Positions 1 to 8,010 of a DNA stretch of 64,000 nucleotides are shown piece after piece (positions within the stretch are counted from its first letter, which is position 1; every line of letters starts with the position of its first letter). Both the position numbers and the translations under genes were made by a program. The notes below the pieces were generated by a model that saw only the letters and a list, made by a program, of their open reading frames with translations, was not told the DNA's origin and searched no databases. Source of the DNA: Bradyrhizobium sp. MOS002. Lineage in GTDB: Bacteria > Pseudomonadota > Alphaproteobacteria > Rhizobiales > Xanthobacteraceae. The stretch is from assembly GCF_003020115.1 (NCBI RefSeq), contig NZ_PYFX01000010.1, forward strand, positions 1-64,000, written 5' to 3'.

Positions 1-60
1 GTCATCGTCACCACGACAGGCGACGGGACGCGGTAGCGCGGCAGCGGTGGCACAAACTGC

Positions 61-795
61 ATGTCGTCTTCGAACGGACAGATCAGCCATGCCCCCAAAG
101 AGGAAAAAAAGATAATCAACTACTCTGAATTTCCCGGTACCCTCTTTCCAACGGAGGGACCGGTGCAGGGGCTCGTGCATATTGTTGACGACGATCTATC
201 CTTTCTGACGGCGATGGAGCGTCATTTGAAGCACGCCGGTTACCAGGTCGCAGCCTATTCGTCGGCGCAGGAGCTGCTCGACCGACTACCGAGCGACGGC
301 ATTCCGGGTTGTATTCTTCTCGACGTGCAAATGCCCGATCTGGACGGCTCGGCCTTGCAAAGAAAATTGGTCGAACTCGGCTCGGCATTGCCGATCATAT
401 TTCTCTCCGGCCATACCGACATTCCTCTCACCGTGCGGGCCATAAAGGCGGGTGCTCGGGATTTCTTGAGCAAGCCGGCAAGCTCCGAAGACCTTCTTCG
501 CGCAATCGCAGGAGCGTTGGCACACCATCAATCGACGTTAGACCTGCAAAACAAAATAAGTGCGGCCCGTGCTCGTCTCGCTACATTGACGCCGCGCGAG
601 CGACAGGTCTTCAACTTTATCGTTCGTGGCAAAATCAACAAGCAGATCGCTCACGCGCTTGGAACAACGGAGCGCACGATCAAAGCTCACCGTCACGGTG
701 TGATGGAAAAAATGCAGGTCCGGTCGTTAGCCGAGCTGGTGTCTCTTGCCGAGAGGATCGGAGCTCTTTCCCCAGCCACGGAACAGACCCTCTAA
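61..795 (+). CDS. FixJ/NarL-type two-component response regulator (orphan)
   Basis: Predicted cytoplasmic DNA-binding response regulator, 244 aa. Residues ~38-150 form a receiver domain with acidic pocket Asp43-45, phospho-acceptor Asp88 in LLDVQMPDLDG, and conserved Lys138. Residues ~175-235 are a LuxR-type helix-turn-helix that begins LTPRERQVF. This receiver plus HTH layout is that of FixJ, NodW and TodT relatives, which a partner histidine kinase phosphorylates. No kinase is visible in the window; bases 1-36 are an open frame ending in TAG that could be the tail of an upstream gene. The ATG at 61 has no clear ribosome site and adds ~34 residues before the receiver. A GTG at 163, four bases behind GGAGGG, would start directly at the domain, so the start is uncertain. 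Confidence 0.85.
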   Translation: MSSSNGQISHAPKEEKKIINYSEFPGTLFPTEGPVQGLVHIVDDDLSFLTAMERHLKHAGYQVAAYSSAQELLDRLPSDGIPGCILLDVQMPDLDGSALQRKLVELGSALPIIFLSGHTDIPLTVRAIKAGARDFLSKPASSEDLLRAIAGALAHHQSTLDLQNKISAARARLATLTPRERQVFNFIVRGKINKQIAHALGTTERTIKAHRHGVMEKMQVRSLAELVSLAERIGALSPATEQTL

Positions 796-1127
796 GCTGG
801 AGCGATTATCACAGTTAAACGCCACGGCTCGGCACAGTCTGATAGCGCTTATGCACCCAGAGCGACCAAAGGGCGCGGCGTTCAAAGCAGGCAAGTCATT
901 AGTGATGACGATCCCGGAATTCTGAGGGCAGAAGCGGAGCACGACGGAACCCTTCCATGAACCCCGCTCGCGAGATTGCGGCTCTGTCCGCGCGGGAGGT
1001 TGATGTAGATCAATGGGCGTCCTTGCTTTGATGGAACCTCTTGCGTCCGTAGCGATAGCACCGAACTCAACTGAACTTGGGTCTCAACGCTGTACTCTGA
1101 GTGCAATCGTCCAACTGAGCGCTGGAA
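796..1127. other. Gene-free stretch
   Basis: Between the response regulator and the Cys-rich protein. I see no convincing ORF, hairpin or operator here; short open frames on both strands lack family features. Confidence 0.5.
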
Positions 1128-1358
1128 ATGAACTGGTTTCGTATCTTGTTCGGCATTGCAATCGCGTTGTTTGGCCAAGATGCCTTCGCCAAGCAACGTC
1201 TAACCGACCCCATCAAGATCGCACGAGAATGCAAAAGCGACATCGAGCTTTTGTGCAAAGGACTTCGCCCCGGTGGCCAGCGCATTATTAATTGCCTCAA
1301 GGAGAAGGCGACTGAATTGTCGCCCGCGTGCTGGGGGGCGTTCAGATCAACGGAATAG
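1128..1358 (+). CDS. Small exported cysteine-rich-repeat protein
   Basis: A 76-aa protein with a Sec-type signal peptide (hydrophobic residues ~4-17, likely cut after AFA near residue 21). The mature ~55 residues hold four cysteines, C35, C43, C56 and C68, in the pattern C-x7-C-x12-C-x11-C around LLCKGLRPGGQRI and LSPAC. This resembles the Cys-rich GLG1 repeat found as single copies in small proteobacterial periplasmic proteins. Two disulfides are likely. The function is unknown. Flanking genes are response regulators, but the intergenic gaps are large, so co-transcription is not supported. The start ATG follows a GGAA-containing stretch and places the signal peptide correctly. Confidence 0.65.
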   Translation: MNWFRILFGIAIALFGQDAFAKQRLTDPIKIARECKSDIELLCKGLRPGGQRIINCLKEKATELSPACWGAFRSTE

Positions 1359-1624
1359 CTGAGAATATATTTGGACGCCGGGCCTCTGATGGCGACTGGC
1401 GGAGCTTGTCTCAGTTCCTGACCGGGCGGGTGTCTCAGGTTGCGCATCCAACAGCAAACATGCGGCCTCATCACCTCCAGCAGCTCTACAAGGGCCTTCA
1501 GTACAATGGTAAACTAGGCGCTCCGGGAGTACCCATTCGCTCCGCCGGGTCATTTTGGCCATTTGGTAGTTCTCCACTCGTAGCGACAAGCGTCCGTTGA
1601 CACCTCTGGCAAACGGAAAACTTC

Positions 1625-1993
1625 TTGTGCAAAAAGAATGTCGTCCTTGTCGTCGATGACGACGCCGCAATGCTGAGAAGTGTAGCTCGACTCCTGCGAC
1701 AGTTTGGCTACGCCAGCGTGCTGTTTCCGTCTGCGGAGGCTTTTGCAAACTGCAGCGAGTTTGACAGCGCGCTTTGCGTCGTTCTCGACATCAATCTGCG
1801 CGATGGATCAGGCATCGACTTGAGGCACCGCCTCAAGGTGGCTGGGAACAGTGTGCCAGTCATCTACATGACCGGGAACGATAGCCCTTCGGTTCGCGAG
1901 GCCGCCCTTCGATCCGGCTGTCTCGCCTATCTCACCAAGCCATTCTCGTCGCGCGAACTGATCGAGCCGCTCAAGAAAGCGTCGGGAAGGTAA
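1625..1993 (+). CDS. Stand-alone receiver-domain response regulator
   Basis: A 122-aa single-domain CheY-like receiver with no output domain. Asp11-13 make the acidic pocket, Asp55 in CVVLDINLRDG is the phospho-acceptor, the MTGN at 82-85 supplies the switch residue and Lys105 in LTKPF completes the active site. The sequence is closer to the receiver half of FixJ/NodW proteins than to chemotaxis CheY, so it may be a shortened FixJ-like protein or a phosphate sink. The best start is TTG at 1625, since no in-frame ATG precedes the domain. There is no adjacent kinase. It is the second receiver protein within 2 kb, which suggests an accessory signalling cluster whose partners lie outside the window. 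Confidence 0.7.
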   Translation: MCKKNVVLVVDDDAAMLRSVARLLRQFGYASVLFPSAEAFANCSEFDSALCVVLDINLRDGSGIDLRHRLKVAGNSVPVIYMTGNDSPSVREAALRSGCLAYLTKPFSSRELIEPLKKASGR

Positions 1994-2285
1994 TGCTAAG
2001 TGCCCGAGTTCCGGGCCCTTGCACTCTGCACTTTGGGACAATGCACCACAGGACAACTTTCGCTAAGTTGATTTCTGAGTTTGGATTGTCAGGTACCAGC
2101 CCCCCAATCAATACAGGTACACAGCCCCCCGTGGCCCCAGTTTCCCCAAGGACTGGGGCCACACCCTTCACGGTCTCGGCGCTCGTTTTTGTTCAGCGGC
2201 GAGCGTGAAAAAAAGTCGTCACCGCTTCCTCCCCGTGGCGGCTTTCCTTTTGTCCGGCGCGAATAGGCAGGGGCGGCATTACAGC

Positions 2286-2534
2286 GTGAAACACACTTGG
2301 TACGTCACTTTTGAAGTGCCCCCGGATGGCACGCTGTCAAGACGGCGACATCCGCGCCTAACCAAGATGTTTTCAACCAAAGCGGAGGCGCAGGATTTTG
2401 CGCGAACCAAATATTACGACGGGCTGATCGTCACTGCGGGGACCATCATCCCGCACCTGCCGAGAGTGTCGATCCCATCGACCGAGATACCAGCATGGCT
2501 TGAACGATCCGGCCAAGTTGATCCAAATCAATAA
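2286..2534 (+). CDS. Small conserved hypothetical protein
   Basis: An 82-aa protein that reads WYVTFEVPPDG, then RRRHPRLTKMFSTKAEAQDFA, and ends in a proline-rich stretch followed by IPAWLERSG. It resembles, from memory, small unnamed rhizobial proteins with a WYVTFE start and a TK-F-T-A-DFAR core. No catalytic motif, signal peptide or membrane segment is seen. The frame is open from a GTG at 2205, which would add 27 residues of unlike composition; I prefer the GTG at 2286 because conserved-looking sequence starts there. The function is unknown. Confidence 0.45.
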   Translation: MKHTWYVTFEVPPDGTLSRRRHPRLTKMFSTKAEAQDFARTKYYDGLIVTAGTIIPHLPRVSIPSTEIPAWLERSGQVDPNQ

Positions 2535-2591
2535 GCAGGCCGCCGACGGCCCTGAGATTAGTCAGACGGGGCGGCAACCGGGAGCCTGAGA

Positions 2592-2939
2592 ATGAGTGAC
2601 CCTTCGGAGCGGAAACAGGTATGTCGTCGCAACGCACTAACCTTCCTTGGATACGCAGGGATGTTTGGGCTTGTGGCTTCGTCCTCGATTTTTGCGGCCT
2701 CAGAGGCTGTGGCACAAACCACCGCGCCAGCCGCCGCGCCTGCGACGCCGCCAGCGGACGCGCCGAAGTCAGGCACAGAACGCCGTCAGGAACGGCGTAG
2801 CGGGCGAACCGAGCGGCGGCAGGAGCGCCGCACCGGACGCGCGGATCGGCGGCAAGAGCGACGCACAGGCCGCGACGAGCGACGGGATGCGCGCGACGGC
2901 ACCACAAGCACCCCAACCACCACCGAGCCGAAAAAGTAG
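2592..2939 (+). CDS. Exported protein with Arg/Glu-rich 11-residue tandem repeats
   Basis: A 115-aa protein. Residues 1-41 look like a secretion signal with a twin arginine (R12-R13 in RRNALTFLG), a hydrophobic stretch and AVA before the probable cut site, so Tat export is possible. After an Ala/Pro-rich linker come three tandem 11-residue units at 62-94 (TERRQERRSGR, TERRQERRTGR, ADRRQERRTGR) and a degenerate fourth, DERRDARD. The alternating acidic and basic pairs would form a charged single helix or bind polyanions. The tail is Thr/Pro-rich and ends PKK. I do not recognise a named family. The ATG lies behind a GGGAG stretch. Confidence 0.6.
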   Translation: MSDPSERKQVCRRNALTFLGYAGMFGLVASSSIFAASEAVAQTTAPAAAPATPPADAPKSGTERRQERRSGRTERRQERRTGRADRRQERRTGRDERRDARDGTTSTPTTTEPKK

Positions 2940-3037
2940 TCCCGTTTATCGGTCCAACTTCGGCAACCGGGCCGCCTCAGCGCAGGCCCGGGAAAACCGT
3001 AGAGCGGGCCGCCAGCGCAGGGCCAAGCGGGATAACC

Positions 3038-3235
3038 ATGTCCGAGTTGCGGCAAGCTAGATTCAAAACCACATCCGTTTGGGCCGACCAATCCATGCTG
3101 GATATCCAATTAAACAGCGGCCTACATGACGATTGGCGCATCGTGACAGTTGTTTTCCAACCTGATTTCACAGACGCGCTGGCAAACAATCATCGCGCCT
3201 CATACGTCACGATTTGGGAGCGCAAAGATGCCTAG
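3038..3235 (+). CDS. Small hypothetical protein
   Basis: A possible 65-aa protein beginning MSELRQARFK and ending ASYVTIWERKDA. It has balanced charge, no signal peptide, no membrane segment and no motif I recognise. It is kept because its composition is protein-like and no better frame overlaps it. There is no strong ribosome site before the ATG, so it may not be real. Confidence 0.35.
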   Translation: MSELRQARFKTTSVWADQSMLDIQLNSGLHDDWRIVTVVFQPDFTDALANNHRASYVTIWERKDA

Positions 3236-3869
3236 AGCCGCGCCGAGGGGCGGCTCGCGCCAGCACGTCCATTAGGCCAGCGCCGCGATCCGACGGCCAT
3301 CCAAGCGCAGCCGACCGGGTCCGCGCGGACGCAGCCCCCAAACTCTTTCTTAAGCGGCAGCATGTCAAACTAGGGCCTAATAGGGCCCGGCGGGTTTCCG
3401 CCAGCAGCGGTCGCGGACGCCGCCACCAACTAACCCCTTTCATTAAAAAGGGTTTTGTATTTTTCCTCACGGCACGAAATCGCTGGACGACGGGACCACA
3501 CGGTTTTGCCGTACGCACGGCCCGCCATTCCGCCGCAGTTTTTCCAGCCCTGTCGACGGAGCCGGAAACTTACAGACGAGACGAAGCCTAGCAGCGCCGC
3601 TCGTCGGCACGAAGCCTTGGGCTCACGGAGAGCAATCCGCCCTGCCCTTGGCCTCTCGTACCCGAACGCTGCCGCGTCCACCGCAAGCCCGGCTCGCGAA
3701 CGTGACGACCACAAGATCGCCCCTCAAGGATGAGCCGGGATGGAGCGACACATACGCCGTTTCCGAATTTCGGTAAAGTGGAATATTTTTGCAATGGCCG
3801 ATTGACAGCCTCGCAGGTGTTTTGCCCGTCGGGCAGTGAGGCGCTCGGCATCAAGTCACGAGCTCGACC
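3236..3869. other. Long gene-poor stretch
   Basis: About 630 bp with several short overlapping open frames on both strands, none with a recognisable family, start signal or domain. It contains one terminator-like hairpin and is followed by a palindromic repeat. It could hold decayed coding sequence or an unrecognised RNA; nothing in the sequence decides this. Confidence 0.4.
3432..3465 (+). terminator. Possible rho-independent terminator
   Basis: AACCCCTTT pairs with AAAGGGTT with one bulged C and a short A/T-rich loop, followed by a T-rich run (TTGTATTTTTC). It is about 200 bp past the nearest upstream stop codon, so the gene it would serve is unclear. Confidence 0.35.
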
Positions 3870-3991
3870 GTCGTCCCGGCGAAGGCCGGGACCCATACCG
3901 CGAGGTCCATCGATCTGATCGGTATTTATCCCAACCAGCCTTCGCCAAACCTCTCCCTGTGGTAATGGGTCCCGGCCTTCGCCGGGACGAC
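3870..3991. repeat. Intergenic palindromic repeat, family A copy 1
   Basis: The ends are inverted: GTCGTCCCGGCGAAGGCC at the left and its reverse complement at the right, with CCGGGACCCATA and ATGGGTCCCGG just inside. The interior holds CTTCGCCAAACCTCTCCCTG, which recurs in slightly altered form in the other family A copies. It lies between the small-gene region and the 3' end of the carbamoylase gene. Confidence 0.85.
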
Positions 3992-4023
3992 AGCGGTGGG
4001 TGTGGCCGACAGAGAAAGAAACA

Positions 4024-4983
4024 TCACCCCTTCTTTCGCACCGGCGTTCCGTCGGCCATGAGGGTCACGCCCTTCCGTTCGACAATCATCCCGTAGGCCT
4101 GCGGCTGACGGTGAACATCGAAATTGAACGTGGTGCGCTTGTAGGAGTTGCAGAGATCGAGATCGCAGCGGGCCAGCGCGATCTCGTCACCCTTGGTGGT
4201 GCATCGCGCGATGATCTCGCCGGAGGGCGCGATGATGCAGCTTCCGCCGATGTGGTCGACGCCCTCCTCGACACCAGCCTTGGCGACGCCGACCACGAAG
4301 GTGCCGTTCTGGTAGGCGCCGGCCTGCATCACCAGATGATTGTGGAACAGCGAGAGATCGTCATGCTCGGGCGCGGGCGGATTGTGCACCGGCGTGTTGT
4401 AGCCGATCATCACCATCTCGACGCCCTGCAGCCCCATGACCCGGTAGGTCTCGCTCCAGCGGCGATCGTTGCAGATCGCCATCCCCATCACGCCGCCAAA
4501 GGCCTCGGTCACGCCAAAACCATCGCCGGGCTCGAAATAGCGTTTTTCCAGATGCTGGAATTCGCGCCAGAGCTCGTGCTCCGCATGGCCGGGCAAATGG
4601 ACCTTGCGATATCTCGCGACAATCTCGCCGCTCTTCTCGACCAGGATGGAGGTGTTGTAGCGCCTGACAATTCCGGCCTCGACCGTCAGCTCGGCATAGC
4701 CAAGGTAAAATCCGATGCCGATCTCGCGCGCGAGATCGAACAGGCCTCTCGTCTCCGGCCCCGGCATCTCGCGCTCGAAGAAGCTGTCGATCTCCGCCTG
4801 ATCCTCGAAATACCAGCGCGGAAAGAATGTGGTCAGCGCGAGCTCGGGATAGACGATCAGGTCGCAGCCGTTGGCGTGCGCCTGGCGCATCAAGGCCATC
4901 AGGCGCGCCACGACCGCGGTTCTGGTCTCGGTCCGCGCCACTGGACCAAGCTGGCCGGCCGCGATCGTCACAAATCTCGCCAC
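4024..4983 (-). CDS. N-carbamoyl-D-amino acid amidohydrolase
   Basis: A nitrilase-superfamily amidohydrolase of 319 aa, close to the Agrobacterium D-carbamoylase in length and sequence. It would hydrolyse N-carbamoyl-D-amino acids to the D-amino acid, CO2 and ammonia in the cytoplasm. The Glu-Lys-Cys catalytic triad is visible: Glu47 in YPELALTTFFPRW, Lys127 in RYRKVHLPGH and Cys171 in MAICNDRRW. The signatures FQHLEKRYFEPGD and YNTPVHNPP are typical of this branch rather than of nitrilases or beta-ureidopropionases. No hydantoinase or racemase gene is adjacent, so the usual hydantoin pathway context is missing and the natural substrate is inferred from family only. Confidence 0.9.
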   Translation of the reverse strand: MARFVTIAAGQLGPVARTETRTAVVARLMALMRQAHANGCDLIVYPELALTTFFPRWYFEDQAEIDSFFEREMPGPETRGLFDLAREIGIGFYLGYAELTVEAGIVRRYNTSILVEKSGEIVARYRKVHLPGHAEHELWREFQHLEKRYFEPGDGFGVTEAFGGVMGMAICNDRRWSETYRVMGLQGVEMVMIGYNTPVHNPPAPEHDDLSLFHNHLVMQAGAYQNGTFVVGVAKAGVEEGVDHIGGSCIIAPSGEIIARCTTKGDEIALARCDLDLCNSYKRTTFNFDVHRQPQAYGMIVERKGVTLMADGTPVRKKG

Positions 4984-5169
4984 GAATTTTTCCCTCGTCC
5001 GCTTCCCGTCAGGTCGCGGCAGAGACTATCGCGCGAAGCGTCGCACGCACAGCCTCGCTGTCCGGCACCGTGCCCAACCGAGAGGCAGTCCGACCGTCAC
5101 CTGGGAAGCCGACGATGAATTGCGATTGACCGCATCCACCTCGCGCGAAACACCCTCACAGGGCGCCAC

Positions 5170-5625
5170 TCACCATTCTGCGGCGACGGGCTCGTTGAAG
5201 AACTGACCGCGCGCCGCCATGCGCGACGGCTGGCGGCGACGATGCCGCTCCGCGACGCGCTTGTTCGGAGCGGCCTTGGCTTGCCTGGGCTCCACGGCCT
5301 TGGACTCCGAAGCCTTGGAGTCCGAAGCCTTGAGCTCCGCGGCAGGCTGCGCCGCCATCGCATATGCCTGGCGCGTACCTTCCGGCGCGGCCGGCGCCGC
5401 CGCGTCTGACGCTGACGCCACGGTTTTGGTCAACGGAATCTGTCGCACGTTGGTGTCGAAGACGATCTTCTCCGGCCATGTCTGCGCAGAGTGAATTCGG
5501 GCGATCGAGAGGTCCGGCCCGGTTTCGGCGGCCGCGCTCACGGGGCCGGCCAGGTAGTAATCGGCAAGGCACAGGAGGGCGAGCAGAGCGCCGCCGGTGA
5601 AGAAGAAATAACGGATGAGCGGCAT
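5170..5625 (-). CDS. Small membrane-anchored protein of unknown function
   Basis: A 151-aa protein starting MPLIRYFFFTGGALLALL: one N-terminal membrane segment (residues ~4-24), then a periplasmic region, an Ala-rich stretch with a short repeated unit (KASDSKASESKAVEP) and a strongly basic tail (RHRRRQPSRM). The open frame extends further upstream, but this ATG begins at the membrane segment and is preferred. A GGAAC / 16-bp spacer / CGTT promoter lies 39 bp upstream, matching the alphaproteobacterial general-stress (EcfG) consensus, so it is probably stress-induced. The family is unknown to me. Confidence 0.6.
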   Translation of the reverse strand: MPLIRYFFFTGGALLALLCLADYYLAGPVSAAAETGPDLSIARIHSAQTWPEKIVFDTNVRQIPLTKTVASASDAAAPAAPEGTRQAYAMAAQPAAELKASDSKASESKAVEPRQAKAAPNKRVAERHRRRQPSRMAARGQFFNEPVAAEW

Positions 5626-5663
5626 GGGTCCCTCGATCGCCTCGTTATCGAGGTCCCTGCTGC

Positions 5664-5688
5664 AACGGGAAAGAGTGGCAATCGTTCC
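5664..5688 (-). promoter_or_regulatory. EcfG-type general stress promoter
   Basis: On the minus strand GGAAC (5688-5684), a 16-bp spacer and CGTT (5667-5664). This is the established consensus for EcfG-dependent promoters in alphaproteobacteria (GGAAC, 16-17 bp, CGTT). It sits 39 bp ahead of the small membrane protein gene ending at 5170. Confidence 0.6.
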
Positions 5689-5810
5689 GGCGTTATATCG
5701 CAGCAAATCGGGCAGAGGAACTCGCTGAGCCGGCGCACTGGCATTCCGCTTGCTGCACGGGAGTCAAACCCCTCAGACCCGCAGTGGGTCTGTCTCACCG
5801 TGAGGCGATC

Positions 5811-6071
5811 ATGCACCCGACGTCCCGTTTCGAAGCGACCATGCCGACACAGCTCCACGCATTGATCTCCGATCTGCGCTGGCGGATGCAAATGATCGAC
5901 GCCGACATTCTGGAGGAAGAACGGAAGGCTGGAATCTCCGATCCCCAGAACCTCGCCTACCCCATGCTCGCGCAGAACCTGCGGGCCCGGCGTGACAATA
6001 TCCGGGTGAGCATCGCGATTCTCGAAAGCCGGCTTGAAAAGCGATCGACCGAGTGGCCGCGCGCGGCCTGA
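5811..6071 (+). CDS. Small hypothetical helical protein
   Basis: An 86-aa protein beginning MHPTSRFEATMPTQ, with predicted helices (ALISDLRWRMQMIDADILEEE and NLRARRDNIRVSIAILESRLE). It is cytoplasmic by appearance, without cysteines or motifs. The ATG at 5811 is preferred over an upstream in-frame start because GAGG lies about six bases before it. It is the first of four small plus-strand genes up to 7002 that may form a unit. The function is unknown. Confidence 0.5.
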   Translation: MHPTSRFEATMPTQLHALISDLRWRMQMIDADILEEERKAGISDPQNLAYPMLAQNLRARRDNIRVSIAILESRLEKRSTEWPRAA

Positions 6072-6229
6072 TGCGGTGATGACGGTAGCCCCGTCCCCTC
6101 TGGTTAACGTGAAGGAACTCCCGTTGCCGATCTGCAACGGTTCCCGTCCGTCTGAAGCCGGACAAGAGAAACTCCCATTGCGGCCACGAACCCCTCTCAC
6201 AACCCCGTGAGACGAGCAGGGGAACGACG

Positions 6230-6454
6230 ATGCGTGCGCAAAGAGTCTGGGTGGTGAATGGGGCCGCCAGCGTCGAACAGTTGCAAACCAGATTGGACGA
6301 TCTGAACAAGCGGCTCGGTCAACTCGAGACCCAGCACCCCGAGAGCTGGAAAGTCGAAGAGCTCAGATCGAGCGCGCTCAACCTGTCGCGCGAGATCGAC
6401 GACATCCGCTGCGCCGAGGCGACAGCCGCGCTGAGCGAGCTGCTGCGGAAATAG
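6230..6454 (+). CDS. Small coiled-coil hypothetical protein
   Basis: A 74-aa protein. Residues ~14-70 are almost entirely helical, with heptad-like spacing of hydrophobics (VEQLQTRLDDLNKRLGQLE, then LRSSALNLSREIDDIR). This suggests a short coiled coil that dimerises or binds a partner. The ATG follows GGGGAACGACG. No enzyme motif is seen. It lies between two other small genes on the same strand. Confidence 0.55.
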   Translation: MRAQRVWVVNGAASVEQLQTRLDDLNKRLGQLETQHPESWKVEELRSSALNLSREIDDIRCAEATAALSELLRK

Positions 6455-6534
6455 CCGGCGTTCGCGAATCGCCCGTCGCGGATGGAACCAACGCCGTCTC
6501 CCCGCCATTGCCATGCCGAGCATGGAGCAAAATC

Positions 6535-6648
6535 ATGACCAGGCACCTGACGCGGGCCGATCTCCTGCGCGGCGTGGCCGGCGCGGTATCCACGCTGGTC
6601 CTGTGCGCGACGATGGCATTCACCATCGCGCGCCACTTTGCGCTGTAG
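6535..6648 (+). CDS. 37-residue single-membrane-span protein
   Basis: ATG at 6535 to TAG at 6648. It translates to a short basic N-terminus (MTRHLTRADLLRG), then one hydrophobic segment (VAGAVSTLVLCATMAFTIA) and RHFAL. The start follows TGGAGCAAAATC, a reasonable ribosome site. It lies 27 bp before the next small gene with a C-terminal membrane anchor. It is a plausible small membrane protein, but codon evidence on 37 codons is weak. Confidence 0.45.
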   Translation: MTRHLTRADLLRGVAGAVSTLVLCATMAFTIARHFAL

Positions 6649-6675
6649 AGCATTTGGCGCTGTGAGGTATTTGCG

Positions 6676-7002
6676 ATGACGTCCGACCCCGAGGAATCCG
6701 TGAGGCTGCAAGGCTACGGCGAGATGACCCTGCGTACGGCCGTCACGACGATGATGCTGCTCGCGCCGCGCGAGCGCGCGGACGCCGCCATCTTCCGCGT
6801 CCGCGACGGCGTGCGGCTTGCCTCAAGCGAGATTGCCGAACTCGCCTCCGAATGGGGCATCAAGCCGGCGCCGGAGATCAGGTCGCCGAAACTCGTCCCG
6901 GAGCAGCATTGGACACACGTCGTGCGTGGCATGGTGCGTGAGGCACCGCTGCCCGCGCTGATGATTGCGTTCATGATCGGTGTGCTGGTGGCGCGGCGGT
7001 AG
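6676..7002 (+). CDS. Small protein with C-terminal membrane anchor
   Basis: A 108-aa protein. The first ~85 residues are soluble and charged (RVRDGVRLASSEIAELASEWG), followed by a hydrophobic tail (LPALMIAFMIGVLVARR) that should anchor it in the inner membrane with the bulk in the cytoplasm. The basic last two residues fit the positive-inside rule only weakly. The layout recalls small ElaB/YqjD-like tail-anchored proteins, though I see no sequence signature. It is last in the 5811-7002 small-gene series. Confidence 0.5.
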   Translation: MTSDPEESVRLQGYGEMTLRTAVTTMMLLAPRERADAAIFRVRDGVRLASSEIAELASEWGIKPAPEIRSPKLVPEQHWTHVVRGMVREAPLPALMIAFMIGVLVARR

Positions 7003-7035
7003 TCCCGCGACAACCGCCGGCTACAGCAGGGTTGA

Positions 7036-8010
7036 TTACTTCTGCTCGTTCGCGCGCATGTCTTCAGCATAGGGACGCAACGCCTCGGACATGTCGTCGA
7101 GGCGTTTCTGCCACTCAGCGCCAGTCAGGAAGGCGATCACCGGCTCGTCGCCGGGCGAATTCGTCAAGTACTCGGGATTGCGAAGGCCTTCGGCAATCCC
7201 CGCTTCCAGCTTCTTGACGATGTCGTCCGGAACGCCCTTCGGGACCGCGAAGCCGCGTTCTGCCGTCGTCGTGACCGGAAAGCCCACTTCCCCCGCCGTC
7301 GGAACTTCGGGCAGCGATGGAAAGCGCTTCTTCGACAGGATCGCGATGACGCGAAGTGGTCCCTTGTTGGTGCCATGCAATTCGGGAATCTCGCTGAGAG
7401 TGACCATCCCGACTTCCAGATGCCCGCCCAACAGATCGGTCCGTTGCGCGGCCGTTCCTCTGTAAGAGATTTCGTTGGGCTCGACCTTCGCGGCTGCTGC
7501 CAGCATGCGAATGGCCAAATGACCGTTCGTGCCGGCACCGTTGTGACCAAACGTCACCGAGCCCGGCTTGCTGCGAAGTGCGGCAATGACATCCGGCAGA
7601 TTCTTGAATCTGCTGTCCGCGGGAACCACAATCACGTTGGGATCTTCAACGATCCGTGCGACCAGCCGGATTTCATCCGTGGTGTATTGGGTTTTGCGCG
7701 TCATCGGCAGAAAGTTGTAACCCGGCACGTTGACGACGCCGATCGAATAGGCGTCGGGCGCGGCGCGCGCGATCGAGGCAAACGCGATCTCGCCACCGGC
7801 GCCAGGCTTGTTCAGGACAACAAACTTCGCCTTGCCGCCGAGCGCGCGCTCGACGAAGGGCAGAAGTTTGCGAGCCATGACATCGGTACCGCCGCCGGGC
7901 GCAAAGCCGACGACGACTTCGATCGGCTTGTCTTCCGGCCACGCGGCCGATGCCGATCCGCAAGCAGCGAAGCCAAAAGCTGCAACGAGCGCGACGATTT
8001 TCTTGTTCAT
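7036..8010 (-). CDS. Bug/TctC-family tripartite tricarboxylate transporter substrate-binding protein
   Basis: A periplasmic solute receptor of 324 aa. The signal peptide (MNKKIVALVAAFGFAACGSASA) is followed by WPEDKPIEVVVGFAPGGGTD, the family signature in which the GGGTD loop lines the ligand pocket for small carboxylates. The length and the YDIATING-like later elements (HNGAGTNGHLAIRMLA, GYPV-type LLGGHLEVGMV) fit TctC/Bug proteins. It has an AGGA ribosome site. TctA and TctB membrane subunits are absent from the flanks, as is common for the greatly expanded Bug family; such orphans may use distant transporters or act in signalling. The ligand cannot be told from the sequence. Confidence 0.85.
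   Translation of the reverse strand: MNKKIVALVAAFGFAACGSASAAWPEDKPIEVVVGFAPGGGTDVMARKLLPFVERALGGKAKFVVLNKPGAGGEIAFASIARAAPDAYSIGVVNVPGYNFLPMTRKTQYTTDEIRLVARIVEDPNVIVVPADSRFKNLPDVIAALRSKPGSVTFGHNGAGTNGHLAIRMLAAAAKVEPNEISYRGTAAQRTDLLGGHLEVGMVTLSEIPELHGTNKGPLRVIAILSKKRFPSLPEVPTAGEVGFPVTTTAERGFAVPKGVPDDIVKKLEAGIAEGLRNPEYLTNSPGDEPVIAFLTGAEWQKRLDDMSEALRPYAEDMRANEQK

Noticed and set aside
4000..5118. 372-codon plus-strand open frame
   Set aside because: Antisense shadow of the D-carbamoylase, whose catalytic triad is intact on the other strand.
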